The notes under the pieces were generated by a model. That model was not told the origin of the DNA. It worked only from the letters and a program-made list of their open reading frames with translations, and did no database searches. This document shows positions 42,217 to 50,941 of a DNA stretch of 64,000 nucleotides, one piece after another; positions within the stretch are counted from its first letter, which is position 1; every line of letters starts with the position of its first letter. The DNA lies in contig NZ_JAUSZJ010000002.1 of assembly GCF_030817475.1 (NCBI RefSeq), positions 2,700,501 through 2,764,500 on the forward strand. The letters run 5' to 3'. A program made the position numbers and the translations under genes. The DNA comes from Streptomyces sp. V2I9 (lineage in GTDB: Bacteria; Actinomycetota; Actinomycetes; Streptomycetales; Streptomycetaceae).

Positions 42217-42945
42217 GTGGGGCACGGCTGGGAAGGCGTCGTTCTCAAACTGTTCCGGGGGCGTGACTTCACGTTCACGGTGACCGGCACGGAGCAGGTC
42301 ACCGACCGCTTCCGGCGGGTGCACATGACCGATGGCGGGCTGCTCGCCGCGACCGGCGGGGCGCACCCGACGATGTGGGTGCGGTTGTGGTTCGAGAAGG
42401 ACGGCAAACCGCACCAGCGCGCCTACACCCTGGTCGATCCGGACCCGGAGGCCGGCACGTTCAGTCTGGAATTCGCCCTGCACGAGGGGCCCGCGTGCGC
42501 CTGGGCTCGGGGGGCGAAGGCCGGCGACACGATCGACGCGACGCTCCAGGGAACCGGCTTCACGCTGCCCGACCCCGCGCCCGCGCGGCTCTTCGTGATC
42601 GGGGACGCGGCGGCGCTGCCCGCGATCAACTCCCTGCTGGACGCGATCCCGCGGACCCCGGCGACCATCTGGTTCGAGACGGCGCACGAGGAGGACCGGA
42701 AACTGCCGTTCCGCCTCGACGAGGCCCACCACACCCTGCACCCCGTGGAGCGCCGCGACGCGGGAGCGCACCTCGTCACCGAGGTGAAGGCGGCCCTGCC
42801 GGGGCTGCTGGGCGAGGACCGCTCGGACGCGTACGTCTGGGTCGCCTGCGACACGGCGACCACCCGGACCCTGTCGGCGTACCTCCGCAAGGAGCTGGGA
42901 CTGCCCAAGGACCGGGTGAACGCACTGGGTTACTGGCGGCCCTAG
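42217..42945 (+). CDS. siderophore-interacting protein (ViuB-like ferric-siderophore reductase)
   Basis: A 242-residue flavoreductase. The FAD-binding barrel has the family signature QRAYTLVDPDPEAG (RxYT) and FALHEGPACAWARGAKAGDT. The NAD(P)H-binding C-terminal half has LFVIGDAAALPAINSLLD and ends ALGYWRP. It releases iron from imported siderophores by reduction. GTG at 42217 has GGCAGGAGAC upstream. An iron box lies in its promoter, so induction under iron starvation is expected. No siderophore transporter or biosynthesis gene is adjacent. Confidence 0.95.
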   Translation: MGHGWEGVVLKLFRGRDFTFTVTGTEQVTDRFRRVHMTDGGLLAATGGAHPTMWVRLWFEKDGKPHQRAYTLVDPDPEAGTFSLEFALHEGPACAWARGAKAGDTIDATLQGTGFTLPDPAPARLFVIGDAAALPAINSLLDAIPRTPATIWFETAHEEDRKLPFRLDEAHHTLHPVERRDAGAHLVTEVKAALPGLLGEDRSDAYVWVACDTATTRTLSAYLRKELGLPKDRVNALGYWRP

Positions 42946-43069
42946 CGAGGCGGCGGAAACGGCGGGCGCCGATGAGTTCGACGGCCGGTGGCGGTCATCA
43001 ACGGCAGGCAGGAGGAACGAACCTCTCCGGCCATCCGGTACGTACGACCAGCAGAGCGAGGGAACAGCC

Positions 43070-43468
43070 ATGACGGCCTCCACCGACGACACCACCGCTC
43101 CCCGGGACGGGATCACCGGCCTCGGGGTCATCCTCGGCAGCACGGACTCCGACGCCCTGATCGCCTGGTACCGCGCCGCGCTGGAGCCCCTGGGCGCACG
43201 CTGGGCGGAACACCTGCTGCTGGTCGGTCCCGGAGCGATCATCGGCTTCGACCAGCGGGACGACGTCGCGGACCGGGCGGCCGAGCCGGGCCGGCAGCTG
43301 ATCAACCTCACCGTGCGGGACATCCGGGCGGCCGAGAAGCACCTGAACTCCCTCGGGGTGACGTGGGTGCGCCCGGTCGAGGAGGTCGGGGGCGGCTGGT
43401 TCTTCTCGACGCTCGTGGACCCGGTGGGCAACTACCTCCAGATCCTCCAGGGCCCGGAAACGGCCTGA
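43070..43468 (+). CDS. VOC (glyoxalase/dioxygenase-like) family protein
   Basis: A 132-residue protein with one paired beta-alpha-beta3 VOC module. Typical segments are GLGVILGSTDSDALIAWYRA at the N-terminal strand and WFFSTLVDPVGNYLQILQGP at the end, with the usual Asp-P-x-G-N turn and no clear Glu metal ligand (the terminal strand has Q). The reaction is unknown. ATG 43070; a GGGAACAGCC-type weak ribosome site. The 3' end is antisense-adjacent to a remnant gene at 43480. Confidence 0.85.
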   Translation: MTASTDDTTAPRDGITGLGVILGSTDSDALIAWYRAALEPLGARWAEHLLLVGPGAIIGFDQRDDVADRAAEPGRQLINLTVRDIRAAEKHLNSLGVTWVRPVEEVGGGWFFSTLVDPVGNYLQILQGPETA

Positions 43469-43479
43469 CAGCACGGCTC

Positions 43480-43715
43480 CGGACGGAGCGCGGCAGCCGC
43501 TCCCCCCGGGCGGCCCGTACCAGCGCGGCGACGACGTCCCGCCACGCGGCGTCATCGGTGCAGTCGGTCCGGATGACGAGCGGCGCCCACTCGTCATCCC
43601 GAACGATCTCCGGCAGCCCGTCCACGATCCGCGCCCCACCTTCCACGATCCGTGCCCCGGCCTCGACGGTCTCCGCGACCCCTCGGCCTTCCACTCGGAC
43701 CTTCTCACGCGTCAC
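43480..43715 (-). pseudogene. truncated DUF6924-like gene remnant
   Basis: On the minus strand a GTG-initiated frame from 43715 reads through two duplicated units (GARIVEGGARIVDG) to LPEIVRDDEWAPLVIRTDCTDDAAWRDVVAAL. That stretch matches the opening of DUF6924-type proteins, which normally run ~140 residues. After ~80 residues the frame continues into antisense of the VOC gene with no family similarity. No ribosome site precedes the start. It is best read as a 5' fragment left by deletion; the 439-bp gap 43469-43907 holds nothing else recognisable. Confidence 0.45.
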
Positions 43716-43907
43716 TGACAACCGCCCGCCCCGGAGAACCCCGGCCTCCCGGACCTCGGCTCGATCGGCGCACGGACCGCGCGCCGGCTGATCCGCGCGC
43801 TCCGGTTCTGACCGGTAGTCTGCGGACCCGCACATGCCGGGCCTGCCAGGGCGGGCCCGCCGACGGGACGAGGTGGGCGCGTAGAGCGCATCGGTGACGA
43901 GGAATCG

Positions 43908-44363
43908 GTGGCGGGCCGCGGGCACTCGGTGGTGGACGCGCTCAGGGCCGCCGGGTGGCGGCCGGGGCGGTGGATCGACACCACCGCCTGGACACGGCAG
44001 TTGGTGGCGGCGGGGTTCACGCTCAACGACCGGGCGGGCCCTGTGTGGGCGGAGTTCGGTGGTCTGACGATCAGGAGCGCTCCGGCTCGTGTCCCGGCCT
44101 CGTCGCTGCGGCTGGACCCCGTGGACGCCTGTATCGACGCGGCTGAGGAGGCCTGGAGGATGAGCCGCTGGTTCGGGGAGAACCTCTCTCCGCTGGGCAT
44201 GTGGTCGATCCAGTACCGGGCGTACGTGGGGGCGAGCGGGCAGGTCATCGCCGTGGGAGCGGGTTTCCAGTGGCGGCTCGGCGCGAGCTTCGCGGAGGCG
44301 CTGAGCTACGTGGTGGAGGGCGACGGCGGCGTCCATCGCACCGAGCGGGCGGCCTGGTGGTGA
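43908..44363 (+). CDS. SUKH-3 domain protein (putative immunity protein)
   Basis: A 151-residue protein of the SUKH superfamily. Visible are AAGWRPGRWIDTTAWTRQL, then AGFTLNDRAGPVWAEFGGLT with the family EFGGL. It continues through LGMWSIQYRAYVGASG to the end. GTG start with GAGGAA 6 bp upstream. SUKH proteins often neutralise polymorphic toxins. No toxin gene is adjacent, so this may be an orphan immunity gene. The upstream DUF6924-like fragment hints at a rearranged immunity island. Confidence 0.78.
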   Translation: MAGRGHSVVDALRAAGWRPGRWIDTTAWTRQLVAAGFTLNDRAGPVWAEFGGLTIRSAPARVPASSLRLDPVDACIDAAEEAWRMSRWFGENLSPLGMWSIQYRAYVGASGQVIAVGAGFQWRLGASFAEALSYVVEGDGGVHRTERAAWW

Positions 44364-44403
44364 CGTCCGTCCCCGCCCCGCGCTCCCACCCCGGGTTCTG
44401 CCG

Positions 44404-45342
44404 TCACGCCTCCGCGTCGCCCCACTCCTCCACGGCCACCTCGTCGCCCACCGACAGCCTGCCCGGCCGCGTCACGGCGAACTTCGCGCCGAACACCACG
44501 CCGCCCCACGACGCCCGGCGGTAGTCCGCCAGCGTCCGCAGCGGCTCCGGGCCGCCCCGTGCCCCGGCCTCCTGGTCGACCAGGGTGACCGCGCAGCGCA
44601 CGGCGAGCTTCGTGTACCCGAGCCCGGCCGTGCCGATGGCCGCGCGGCGGATGCGGTCCTCGGCGTGCGGTTCCGTCGCCCAGTCCGCGGCCCCGTCCTC
44701 CGCCCCGTGCCCCTCGGGTGCGCCGCCGACGACGATGTTCGGGCGGAAGCGGTCCAGGGACAGCGGCGCCGCGCCGCGCTCCGCCAACCGCGTGCTCAGG
44801 TGGGCGAGGGAGGCGCGGGAGAGCAGGTGGACGGCGCTGCTGTCGGCGTAGCCGGACGTGCCGGGGGTCAGGCCGTCGGTCTTCCGGTCGTGCTCCGGCG
44901 GCACGCGGACCAGGCGGCTCGGGACGCCGAGGAAGTCCGAGAGCCAGGCGGCGGCCTCGTCGCCCTGGTCGATGCCCTGGTACGTCACCCCGAACAGGTC
45001 CACGTCGCGCCGGGGCGCGGAGGTGGTGACGTCCACGTGCACCTCCCCGTGCCCCGCCCCGCCGCCGCTCCCCGCATCGGCAGCGGCCGAGGACGCGGAC
45101 GCGGCGGAGGGGGAAGCGGCGGAGGGGGAGGCGAGCACGAGCCGGCTGCCGTCCGCGCTGATGGTGGGCCGGACGAGCGCGAGGCGCGGGTCGCGGCGCT
45201 GGGTGCGGTGGACCCCGTCCACGCCGACGACCATGAATGTGCGGTCGTGCGCGAGACCGGCCGGGGTCAGCCGCGCGCTGCTCACGGACGTTCCCGCGCA
45301 CCCCTTGACGGGATAGGTGATCAGATCGACGACCGTGGCCAT
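44404..45342 (-). CDS. MOSC domain protein
   Basis: A 312-residue protein. The N-terminal MOSC beta-barrel (TVVDLITYPVKGCAGTSVSS ... DRTFMVV, ~1-40) is interrupted by an Ala/Ser/Gly-rich insert (~70-100). The MOSC domain proper follows (~185-305), with DRFRPNIVV and the conserved Cys in AVRCAVTLVDQEAG. The family carries sulfur to the molybdenum cofactor or reduces N-hydroxylated substrates (mARC-like). ATG 45342 has AGGAGAG upstream. Convergent with the SUKH gene with only 40 bp between stops. Confidence 0.9.
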   Translation of the reverse strand: MATVVDLITYPVKGCAGTSVSSARLTPAGLAHDRTFMVVGVDGVHRTQRRDPRLALVRPTISADGSRLVLASPSAASPSAASASSAAADAGSGGGAGHGEVHVDVTTSAPRRDVDLFGVTYQGIDQGDEAAAWLSDFLGVPSRLVRVPPEHDRKTDGLTPGTSGYADSSAVHLLSRASLAHLSTRLAERGAAPLSLDRFRPNIVVGGAPEGHGAEDGAADWATEPHAEDRIRRAAIGTAGLGYTKLAVRCAVTLVDQEAGARGGPEPLRTLADYRRASWGGVVFGAKFAVTRPGRLSVGDEVAVEEWGDAEA

Positions 45343-45474
45343 GCGGCCTCTCCTTCGTGACGCCCCGCCCGCGCATCCGCTGCCGCCGGGCCCGTACAGC
45401 AAGAGTGCCAGGTGGCCCGGACGGTGATCGACGGGGTGGGCGCCGGGCCGGGAGAGGCCGTCACCGGGCTCGCG

Positions 45475-46305
45475 TCAGCAGTTCGGGATCACCGTCCCGT
45501 TGTTGTCGCGGGCCTCGTCGTTGCCCCACCGGGAGAGGTAGTACGCCGAGACGTACGCGTTGCGCCCGTTCTTGCCCGCGTACACGACGTCCAGGTCGGT
45601 GCGCAGCCACCAGTGGTTGAACTGGGTCGCCGTGCCGACCCGCGCGCCCCACACCTTGCAGTACACGTAGTTCGTGCCGGCCTTGAGGATGCCCTGTGCG
45701 TCCACCGCGTCGGCGGCGGCGTAGCCGGTGGCGTCGGCGAAGGTGTCGACCCAGAACTTTCCGGCTCCGCTCCCGCAACCGTTGTCGCTGGTCAGGTACT
45801 TGCTGTAGTACGAGCCCGGATACGGCGCGAGCGAGCGGCCGTTGATCACGATGGTCTGGCCGACTCCGTTGTACAGCTGCTCGTAATGGATGTGCGCGCC
45901 GGAGCTGTTCCCGGTGGAGCCGGCGGTCCCGATCTGCTGGCCCTGGGCGACCTGTGCCCCGTGGGCGACGGAGAACGCGGCGAGGTGGAAGTAGTACGTC
46001 TTCCAGCCGCCGCCGTGTTCGATCGCGATGTAGTTGCCCGCGCCGCTCGGCTGGGAGTAGCGGTACGCCGTCCCCGCGGCCGAGGCGAGGACCGGGGAGC
46101 CCGCGGTGCCCCCGCCGTCGGTGCGGACGAAGTCGAGGGCCTGTCTGACCTCGGCGGAGTGATGGCTGTAGGTCCACTGCTGGCCGCAGGCGTACGGCGC
46201 TTTGAAGTTCGGCGCGGCCGCCGCGGGACTGGCGGCGGCGGTGACGGTGAGCAGCCCTCCGAGGAGCGCGAGCAGGGCCAGGAGACAGGTGCGGGGTGAG
46301 CGCAT
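45475..46305 (-). CDS. secreted M23 family peptidase
   Basis: A 276-residue exported peptidoglycan hydrolase-like protein. The signal peptide is MRSPRTCLLALLALLGGLL plus TVTAAASPAAAA, with cleavage near AAA. The M23 domain (~33-165) has the zinc-type motifs QALDF preceded by HH, and the paired GAHIHYEQ. The C-terminal ~110 residues are Cys-containing, probably a wall-binding domain. Such enzymes cut peptide cross-bridges. ATG 46305 has GAAGGA. The 321-bp upstream gap (46306-46626) has no gene; a c-di-AMP (ydaO) riboswitch, common before such genes, was looked for but not convincingly found. Confidence 0.9.
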   Translation of the reverse strand: MRSPRTCLLALLALLGGLLTVTAAASPAAAAPNFKAPYACGQQWTYSHHSAEVRQALDFVRTDGGGTAGSPVLASAAGTAYRYSQPSGAGNYIAIEHGGGWKTYYFHLAAFSVAHGAQVAQGQQIGTAGSTGNSSGAHIHYEQLYNGVGQTIVINGRSLAPYPGSYYSKYLTSDNGCGSGAGKFWVDTFADATGYAAADAVDAQGILKAGTNYVYCKVWGARVGTATQFNHWWLRTDLDVVYAGKNGRNAYVSAYYLSRWGNDEARDNNGTVIPNC

Positions 46306-46626
46306 GGGAATCCTTCGGGGTCGGAGCCGTACCGTTCCGGTGGCGGTGCTGGTGACGAAGTGCCCGTGGATCTACGCGGGTTGAGCGGTCACCAGAATGC
46401 CGCAGCTTCGGCACGCGCGACAGACCTCCGCCGACCCGGTGGGCCCTTCCCCGGACCGGAGGACCGGCGTGTCCTTTACGGACGCCCCTCGTTCGCATAC
46501 GCGGCCCGATGTCGATCCGTACCCGAGAATTCCTGCCCCCGTGCCGATGCCGACGTCGCCGCCGAACGCGCCTGAACCGCCGGGGGCAGCCCTGCACCAG
46601 GTGAGAGCCCGAGGAGGCTGGAGAAC

Positions 46627-48057
46627 ATGTCCGACGCGAAGGATTCCGGGACGCCCCCGGCCCCCGCCCCGCCCGCGCTTCCGGCCCCGGCCGCGGTGGA
46701 GGGGTCGGGGATCGCGTACTCCCGCTCCCTGCGCTTCTGGCTGGACCCGGCGAACCTCGCGGAGAAGCTCCGGCAGGCGGGGCCCGTCGTCAGGACGAGG
46801 ACCGGCCCGGCGGTCGCCTTCCAGATGAACGACCCCGCGCTCATCCGGAAGGTCGGGAGCACGGAGGACGTCTTCCAGTTCTGGGGTACGGACCCGTGTC
46901 TCAAGGAGGTCGGCGGCCGGGGGCTTCCCGGAGCCGAGGGCCGGGTCCACCGGGAGCGGCGCGCGGTGATGCGGCCGGCACTGGCGGCTCCGCGCCTGAC
47001 GGAGCTGGGTACGTCGGTCCGGGCCCGGACCCGGCGTCTGCTGGCCGAGATCCCCTCCGACCGCCCCGTGGACATGCGGTTCGAGATGGGCCGCCTCGCG
47101 TCCGGGCTCATCGTGGAGTCCGTGCTGAACAGCACGTTGTCCTCGGAGACCCTGTCCGCGCTGGCCCGGTCGCGTTCCGCGTTGTCGGCCGGGATGATCT
47201 GGAAGTACACCCTGTCCCCGTGGCCGTGGCTGCCCGCGCCACGGCAGCGCGCCTTCCGCCGTGCGGCCGCGCTGCTCGACCGGGCCACCCGCGAGGTGTA
47301 CGAGAACCACCGCCCCGATCCGGACGGCGGTGACGTCGTCTCCCTGCTCAAGCGCGCCTCCGGCGGCGATCGGGAGAAGGTGCTGCACGATCTGTACGCG
47401 CTGCTGCTCGCGGGCATCGAGACCACCACCGGGACGCTCGCCTGGTCCTGCTACGAGCTGGGCCGCCACCCCGGCCACCAGGAAGCGCTCCGGGCCGAGG
47501 CCGACGCCGTGCTCGGTGCGGACGGCTCCGCCGATGCCGTCCGTGCCGAACTCCTGCCCCGCGCCGCCGGCTTCATCACGGAGATCACGCGCGTCCACGG
47601 TATTCCGTTCCTGGTCCGCCGCACCCGTCACGCCACCTGTCTGGGCGGGCAGACCGTGCCCGCCCGTGCGGTGGTGACCCTGCCGCTCGGGGCGCTGCGC
47701 CGTGATCCGGACCGCTATGCGCGGCCGGACGAGTTCGACCCGCTGCGCTGGTCGCCCGACGCGCAGCCGCCGCTCTCCCCCGCCGCGGTGTTCGCCTACG
47801 GGCTGGGGCCGCGCTACTGCCCCGGCGCGGCGGTGGCCGACATCCTGGTGCCCGTCGCGCTGGCGAGCCTCGTCCACGCACGCACCCTGCGCATGGCCCG
47901 GCCCGGCAGGAAGGTCCGGGTCAGCCTGGAGCTCACCCCCACCCCCAAGGGCCTGTCGATGGTCGCCGCACCCCGCGAGCCGCAGCCCGGCCGCGCCGGG
48001 GCGGTGCCGTCCCGGACCGGCCCCGACGAGCACACCGCCCCCGACCCGCGCCCCTGA
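46627..48057 (+). CDS. cytochrome P450
   Basis: A 476-residue P450 monooxygenase. Oxygen-binding I-helix AGIETTTGTLAW (~262-273) has the acid-Thr pair. The K-helix ExxR is EITRVHG (~318). The heme loop FAYGLGPRYCPGAAVAD places the ligand Cys at residue 398. The protein has an Ala/Pro-rich N-terminus without a membrane anchor, so it is soluble and uses ferredoxin partners; none lie adjacent. ATG 46627 has GGAGG upstream. The absence of other biosynthetic genes argues against a local secondary-metabolite cluster. Confidence 0.94.
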   Translation: MSDAKDSGTPPAPAPPALPAPAAVEGSGIAYSRSLRFWLDPANLAEKLRQAGPVVRTRTGPAVAFQMNDPALIRKVGSTEDVFQFWGTDPCLKEVGGRGLPGAEGRVHRERRAVMRPALAAPRLTELGTSVRARTRRLLAEIPSDRPVDMRFEMGRLASGLIVESVLNSTLSSETLSALARSRSALSAGMIWKYTLSPWPWLPAPRQRAFRRAAALLDRATREVYENHRPDPDGGDVVSLLKRASGGDREKVLHDLYALLLAGIETTTGTLAWSCYELGRHPGHQEALRAEADAVLGADGSADAVRAELLPRAAGFITEITRVHGIPFLVRRTRHATCLGGQTVPARAVVTLPLGALRRDPDRYARPDEFDPLRWSPDAQPPLSPAAVFAYGLGPRYCPGAAVADILVPVALASLVHARTLRMARPGRKVRVSLELTPTPKGLSMVAAPREPQPGRAGAVPSRTGPDEHTAPDPRP

Positions 48058-48149
48058 CCGGCGGCGATCGGGGTGGCCGGCCGGCCACCGGGACCTGTAC
48101 GCCCGCCGAGGCCCCCTTGGGGCGGCCTGACGCCACCCGCGACCATCCT

Positions 48150-48174
48150 CCATGTAGTACCATGTACTACATGG
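48150..48174. promoter_or_regulatory. 25-bp palindrome over antitoxin start (autoregulatory operator)
   Basis: Perfect 11-bp arms CCATGTAGTAC and GTACTACATGG around a CAT centre. The right arm contains the antitoxin ATG (48171). A hexamer TACCAT (TAnnnT, 48158-48163) stands 7 bp before that ATG, which is the layout of a leaderless -10 promoter. The palindrome would thus block the promoter, as expected of a Phd/YefM autorepressor. Confidence 0.8.
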
Positions 48175-48413
48175 AGACCACGGCCCGCGAGTTCAACCAG
48201 AAATCCTCACAGATCCTCGCTGCGGCGGCACGCGGCGAGAGCATCACCGTCACCAAGAACGGCACCCCTGTGGCGCGCGTCGTTCCCATCACCGACAACG
48301 ACATTCCTCCTTACCCCACCGACCCGATGGGCGCCATAGACCTCCCCGACCTCGCCCTGCCCGACCTCACGGACGAGGACATCGAGCACACACTCAAGGG
48401 GATGGGGGCGTGA
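48171..48413 (+). CDS. type II toxin-antitoxin, Phd/YefM-type antitoxin
   Basis: An 80-residue antitoxin. The N-terminal half is the Phd/YefM DNA-binding fold (ETTAREFNQKSSQILAAAAR, then GESITVTKNGTPVARVVPI). The C-terminal acidic tail (LPDLTDEDIEHTLKGMG) should wrap the toxin. The gene ends by 4-bp overlap (GTGA) with the PIN toxin gene. Leaderless translation from the ATG at 48171 is proposed; ATG 48162, three codons earlier, is in frame and also possible. A palindrome overlaps the start. Confidence 0.88.
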   Translation: METTAREFNQKSSQILAAAARGESITVTKNGTPVARVVPITDNDIPPYPTDPMGAIDLPDLALPDLTDEDIEHTLKGMGA

Positions 48414-48856
48414 GCCTGACCGCCATTGCCGACACCAACGCTCTCTACCGGCTCCTCGATCCACGACTCACCGGTCACGAAGCGCACAAGAAGGCACTGT
48501 CGACGATCAGCCACTTGATCGTCTCTCCGTTCATCCTTGCCGAGCTGGACTATCTGATCACCACCAAGGCAGATGCCGGCAAAGCTCTGGCAGCAGCACG
48601 CTTCATCGAGCGCAACGCAGCCACTCGCCGGTTCGAGATCCCCTCCGTCGGGGCGCATCTGAGTGCGGCGATCGCCGTCGCGGAGGGGTACGCCGATGTG
48701 GACGGCGGCAAGGGCATCGGACTTGCGGACGCGATGAACGTCGCCCTGGCCGCCGCGTACCGTACCGAGGTCGCCTTCACCTCGGACCGCCACTTCCGCA
48801 TGGTCCGCCCCCTGACCGGCCACAAGGCATTCCGGTTGCTCCCCGAGGACCTGTGA
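48410..48856 (+). CDS. PIN-domain toxin, VapC family
   Basis: A 148-residue PIN-fold ribonuclease. The four acidic Mg2+ ligands are visible: Asp8 (AIADTNAL), Glu45 (ILAELDYL), Asp107 (GLADAMNVALA) and Asp126 (TSDRHF). VapC toxins cut tRNA or rRNA to stop growth. GTG start overlaps the antitoxin stop. The combination of a Phd/YefM antitoxin with a VapC toxin is common in actinobacteria. It is convergent with the acyl-CoA synthetase gene. Confidence 0.92.
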   Translation: MSLTAIADTNALYRLLDPRLTGHEAHKKALSTISHLIVSPFILAELDYLITTKADAGKALAAARFIERNAATRRFEIPSVGAHLSAAIAVAEGYADVDGGKGIGLADAMNVALAAAYRTEVAFTSDRHFRMVRPLTGHKAFRLLPEDL

Positions 48857-48883
48857 CGAGGGTGCTGACCGCCACGGCGCCGC

Positions 48884-50806
48884 TCACTTCCGGTACAACT
48901 CCTCGATCTCCGCCGCGAAGTCCCGTGCTATCGCGTCCCGCTTCAGCTTCAGCGACGGGGTCAGGTGGCCCTTCTCCTCCGTGAAGTCCACCGGCAGGAC
49001 CGTGAACTTGCGGATCGACTCCGCGCGGGAGACGAGGCGGTTGGCCTCGTCCACCGCCTTCTGGAGCGAGGTGCGCAGCTCCTCGTCGTGGATCAGGTCC
49101 CGCATCGGGACGTCCTGCTTCTTGGTCATCTGGCGCCAGTGCTGGATGCCGTCCGGCTCCAGGGTGATCAGCGCGGTGATGAACGAGCGGTTGTCGCCGA
49201 CCACCATGCACTGGCTGATCAGGGGGTGGGCGCGCAGCCAGTCCTCCAGCGGGGCCGGGGTGACGTTCTTGCCGCCCGAGGTGATGATGATGTCCTTCTT
49301 GCGGCCCGTGATCGTCAGGTAGCCGTCCTCGTCCAGCGCGCCCAGGTCGCCCGTGGGGAACCAGTCGTCGGGCAGGAGGGCGGGGGTCACCTCCGCCCGG
49401 TCGCCGTCCCAGTACCCCCGGAACACCTGGCCGCCCTTGAGCATCACCTCGCCGTCCTCCGCGATGCGCACCGCGTTGCCGGGCAGCGGCCAGCCCACGG
49501 TGCCCAGGCGGGGTTTGAGCGGCGGGGTCACCGTGTGGGCGGCCGTGGTCTCCGTGAGCCCGTACCCCTCGAAGATGCTGATGCCCGCGCCCTCGTAGAA
49601 CGCGGCGAGCCGGCGGCCCAGCGGGGAGCCGCCGCAGATCACGTACCGGACCTTGCCGCCCAGCGCCGCCCGGATGCGGCGGTAGACGAGCGGGTCGTAG
49701 AGGGCGCGGGCGGCGCGCAGCCCGAGGCCGGGCCCCGGACCCGTACCGTGTTCGGCGGCCTCGACCGCCTTGCCGTAGCGCTGCGCGATGCGGGCCGCCC
49801 GGTCGAACGAGGAGGCCCGGCCCATCTTCTCGGCGGTCGCCCGGCCCGTGTTGTAGACCTTCTCCAGGACGTACGGGATGGCGAGGAGGAAGGTCGGGCG
49901 GAAGCCCGCCAGGTCGGCCAGCAGGTCCTCCGTCTGGATGGAGGGGGCGTGGCCCAGGCGCACCCGCGCCCGCATGCAGCCGATCGCCACCATGCGGCCG
50001 AAGACGTGCGAGAGGGGGAGGAAGAGCAGCGTGGAGGCCGGATCCTTGGAGACCGACTTGAAGACGGGGTGCAGCAGTTCGATCGCGTTGTCGACCTCGG
50101 CGAAGAAGTTGCCGTGGGTCAGGACGCACCCCTTAGGGCGGCCCGTGGTGCCCGAGGTGTAGATCAGGGTGGCCGGGGTGTCCGGCGACAGGGCGGCCCG
50201 GCGGGCGGACACCGCCGCGTCCGGCACGTCCTTGCCGAGGGCCTTCAGGTGGCCGATCGCCCCCGTGTCGAACTGCCACAGGTGTGCCAGGTCGCCGAGT
50301 TGCTTGCGCTCCTGGCTGATCAGCCGGCCCTGTTCCTTGGTCTCCACCGCGCAGGCCACCGCGCCGGAGTTCTGGAGGATCCAGCGGGCCTGGAACGCGG
50401 AGGAGGTGGGGTAGACGGGGACCGTCACCAGCCCGGCCGCCCACGCCGCGAAGTCCAGCAGCGTCCACTCGTACGTCGTCCGGGCCATGATCGCGATCCG
50501 GTCCCCCGCCCGCAGCCCCTCCGCGATCAGGCCCTTCGCCACCGCCAGCACCTCGGCGGCGAAGTCGGCGGCGCCGACGTCCTGCCAGACGCCCTCGGCG
50601 TCCTTGCGGCTGAGGACCGGGTCCGCCGGGGCCTGTCGTGCGTTGTCGAACGGGATCTCGGCGAGCGAGCCGCTCCGCACGGCCGGGGCGAACTCCGGTA
50701 CGGAGACCTCCTGGACCCGGCCGTCCGGGCCGCGCTTCTTCGTCGGTTCGACCAAAACAGGTCCGGGGGGCGTGGTGGTCGCGGGGGCGGAAGATGGCGT
50801 AGACAC
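48884..50806 (-). CDS. long-chain acyl-CoA synthetase (FadD-type)
   Basis: A 640-residue adenylate-forming enzyme that activates fatty acids to acyl-CoA. Motifs are complete: ATLIYTSGTTGRPKGCVLTH (A3), FEGYGLTETTA (A5), WFPTGDLGALDEDGYL (A7), TITGRKKDIIITSGGKNV (A8) and the C-terminal KRDAIARDF region with the catalytic Lys. It fits the FadD15/AMP-dependent synthetase group. GTG at 50806 has GAGGAGCC upstream. Same strand as the thiolase, whose stop codon lies 135 bp upstream of this start, so the two may form an operon for fatty-acid use. Confidence 0.94.
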   Translation of the reverse strand: MSTPSSAPATTTPPGPVLVEPTKKRGPDGRVQEVSVPEFAPAVRSGSLAEIPFDNARQAPADPVLSRKDAEGVWQDVGAADFAAEVLAVAKGLIAEGLRAGDRIAIMARTTYEWTLLDFAAWAAGLVTVPVYPTSSAFQARWILQNSGAVACAVETKEQGRLISQERKQLGDLAHLWQFDTGAIGHLKALGKDVPDAAVSARRAALSPDTPATLIYTSGTTGRPKGCVLTHGNFFAEVDNAIELLHPVFKSVSKDPASTLLFLPLSHVFGRMVAIGCMRARVRLGHAPSIQTEDLLADLAGFRPTFLLAIPYVLEKVYNTGRATAEKMGRASSFDRAARIAQRYGKAVEAAEHGTGPGPGLGLRAARALYDPLVYRRIRAALGGKVRYVICGGSPLGRRLAAFYEGAGISIFEGYGLTETTAAHTVTPPLKPRLGTVGWPLPGNAVRIAEDGEVMLKGGQVFRGYWDGDRAEVTPALLPDDWFPTGDLGALDEDGYLTITGRKKDIIITSGGKNVTPAPLEDWLRAHPLISQCMVVGDNRSFITALITLEPDGIQHWRQMTKKQDVPMRDLIHDEELRTSLQKAVDEANRLVSRAESIRKFTVLPVDFTEEKGHLTPSLKLKRDAIARDFAAEIEELYRK

Positions 50807-50941
50807 GTGCGGCTCCTCGGTCGGGGGGTCGGGCGGGTCGGTGCGCCGGTTCGTCCGTCCGGCAGGGGACCGGCACAGGGCCGGCGAGAGGCCGGCACAG
50901 GGCTCGCGGAAGGCCGGCAGGGGCAGGGGGGAGGCAACGGG

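Noticed and set aside
38472..42407. Very long open frame (over 1,300 codons) on the minus strand covering the LLM gene and everything upstream
   Set aside because: Only its last 281 codons have family similarity and a ribosome site; the rest is antisense to the PHP and Sel1-like genes, an effect of extreme third-position GC.
46306..46626. c-di-AMP (ydaO) riboswitch before the M23 peptidase gene
   Set aside because: Such riboswitches are common before wall hydrolases, but the conserved cores could not be matched in this leader.
46627..48057. P450 as part of a secondary-metabolite cluster
   Set aside because: Neighbours are a peptidase, a MOSC protein and a toxin-antitoxin pair; no synthase or tailoring genes are present.
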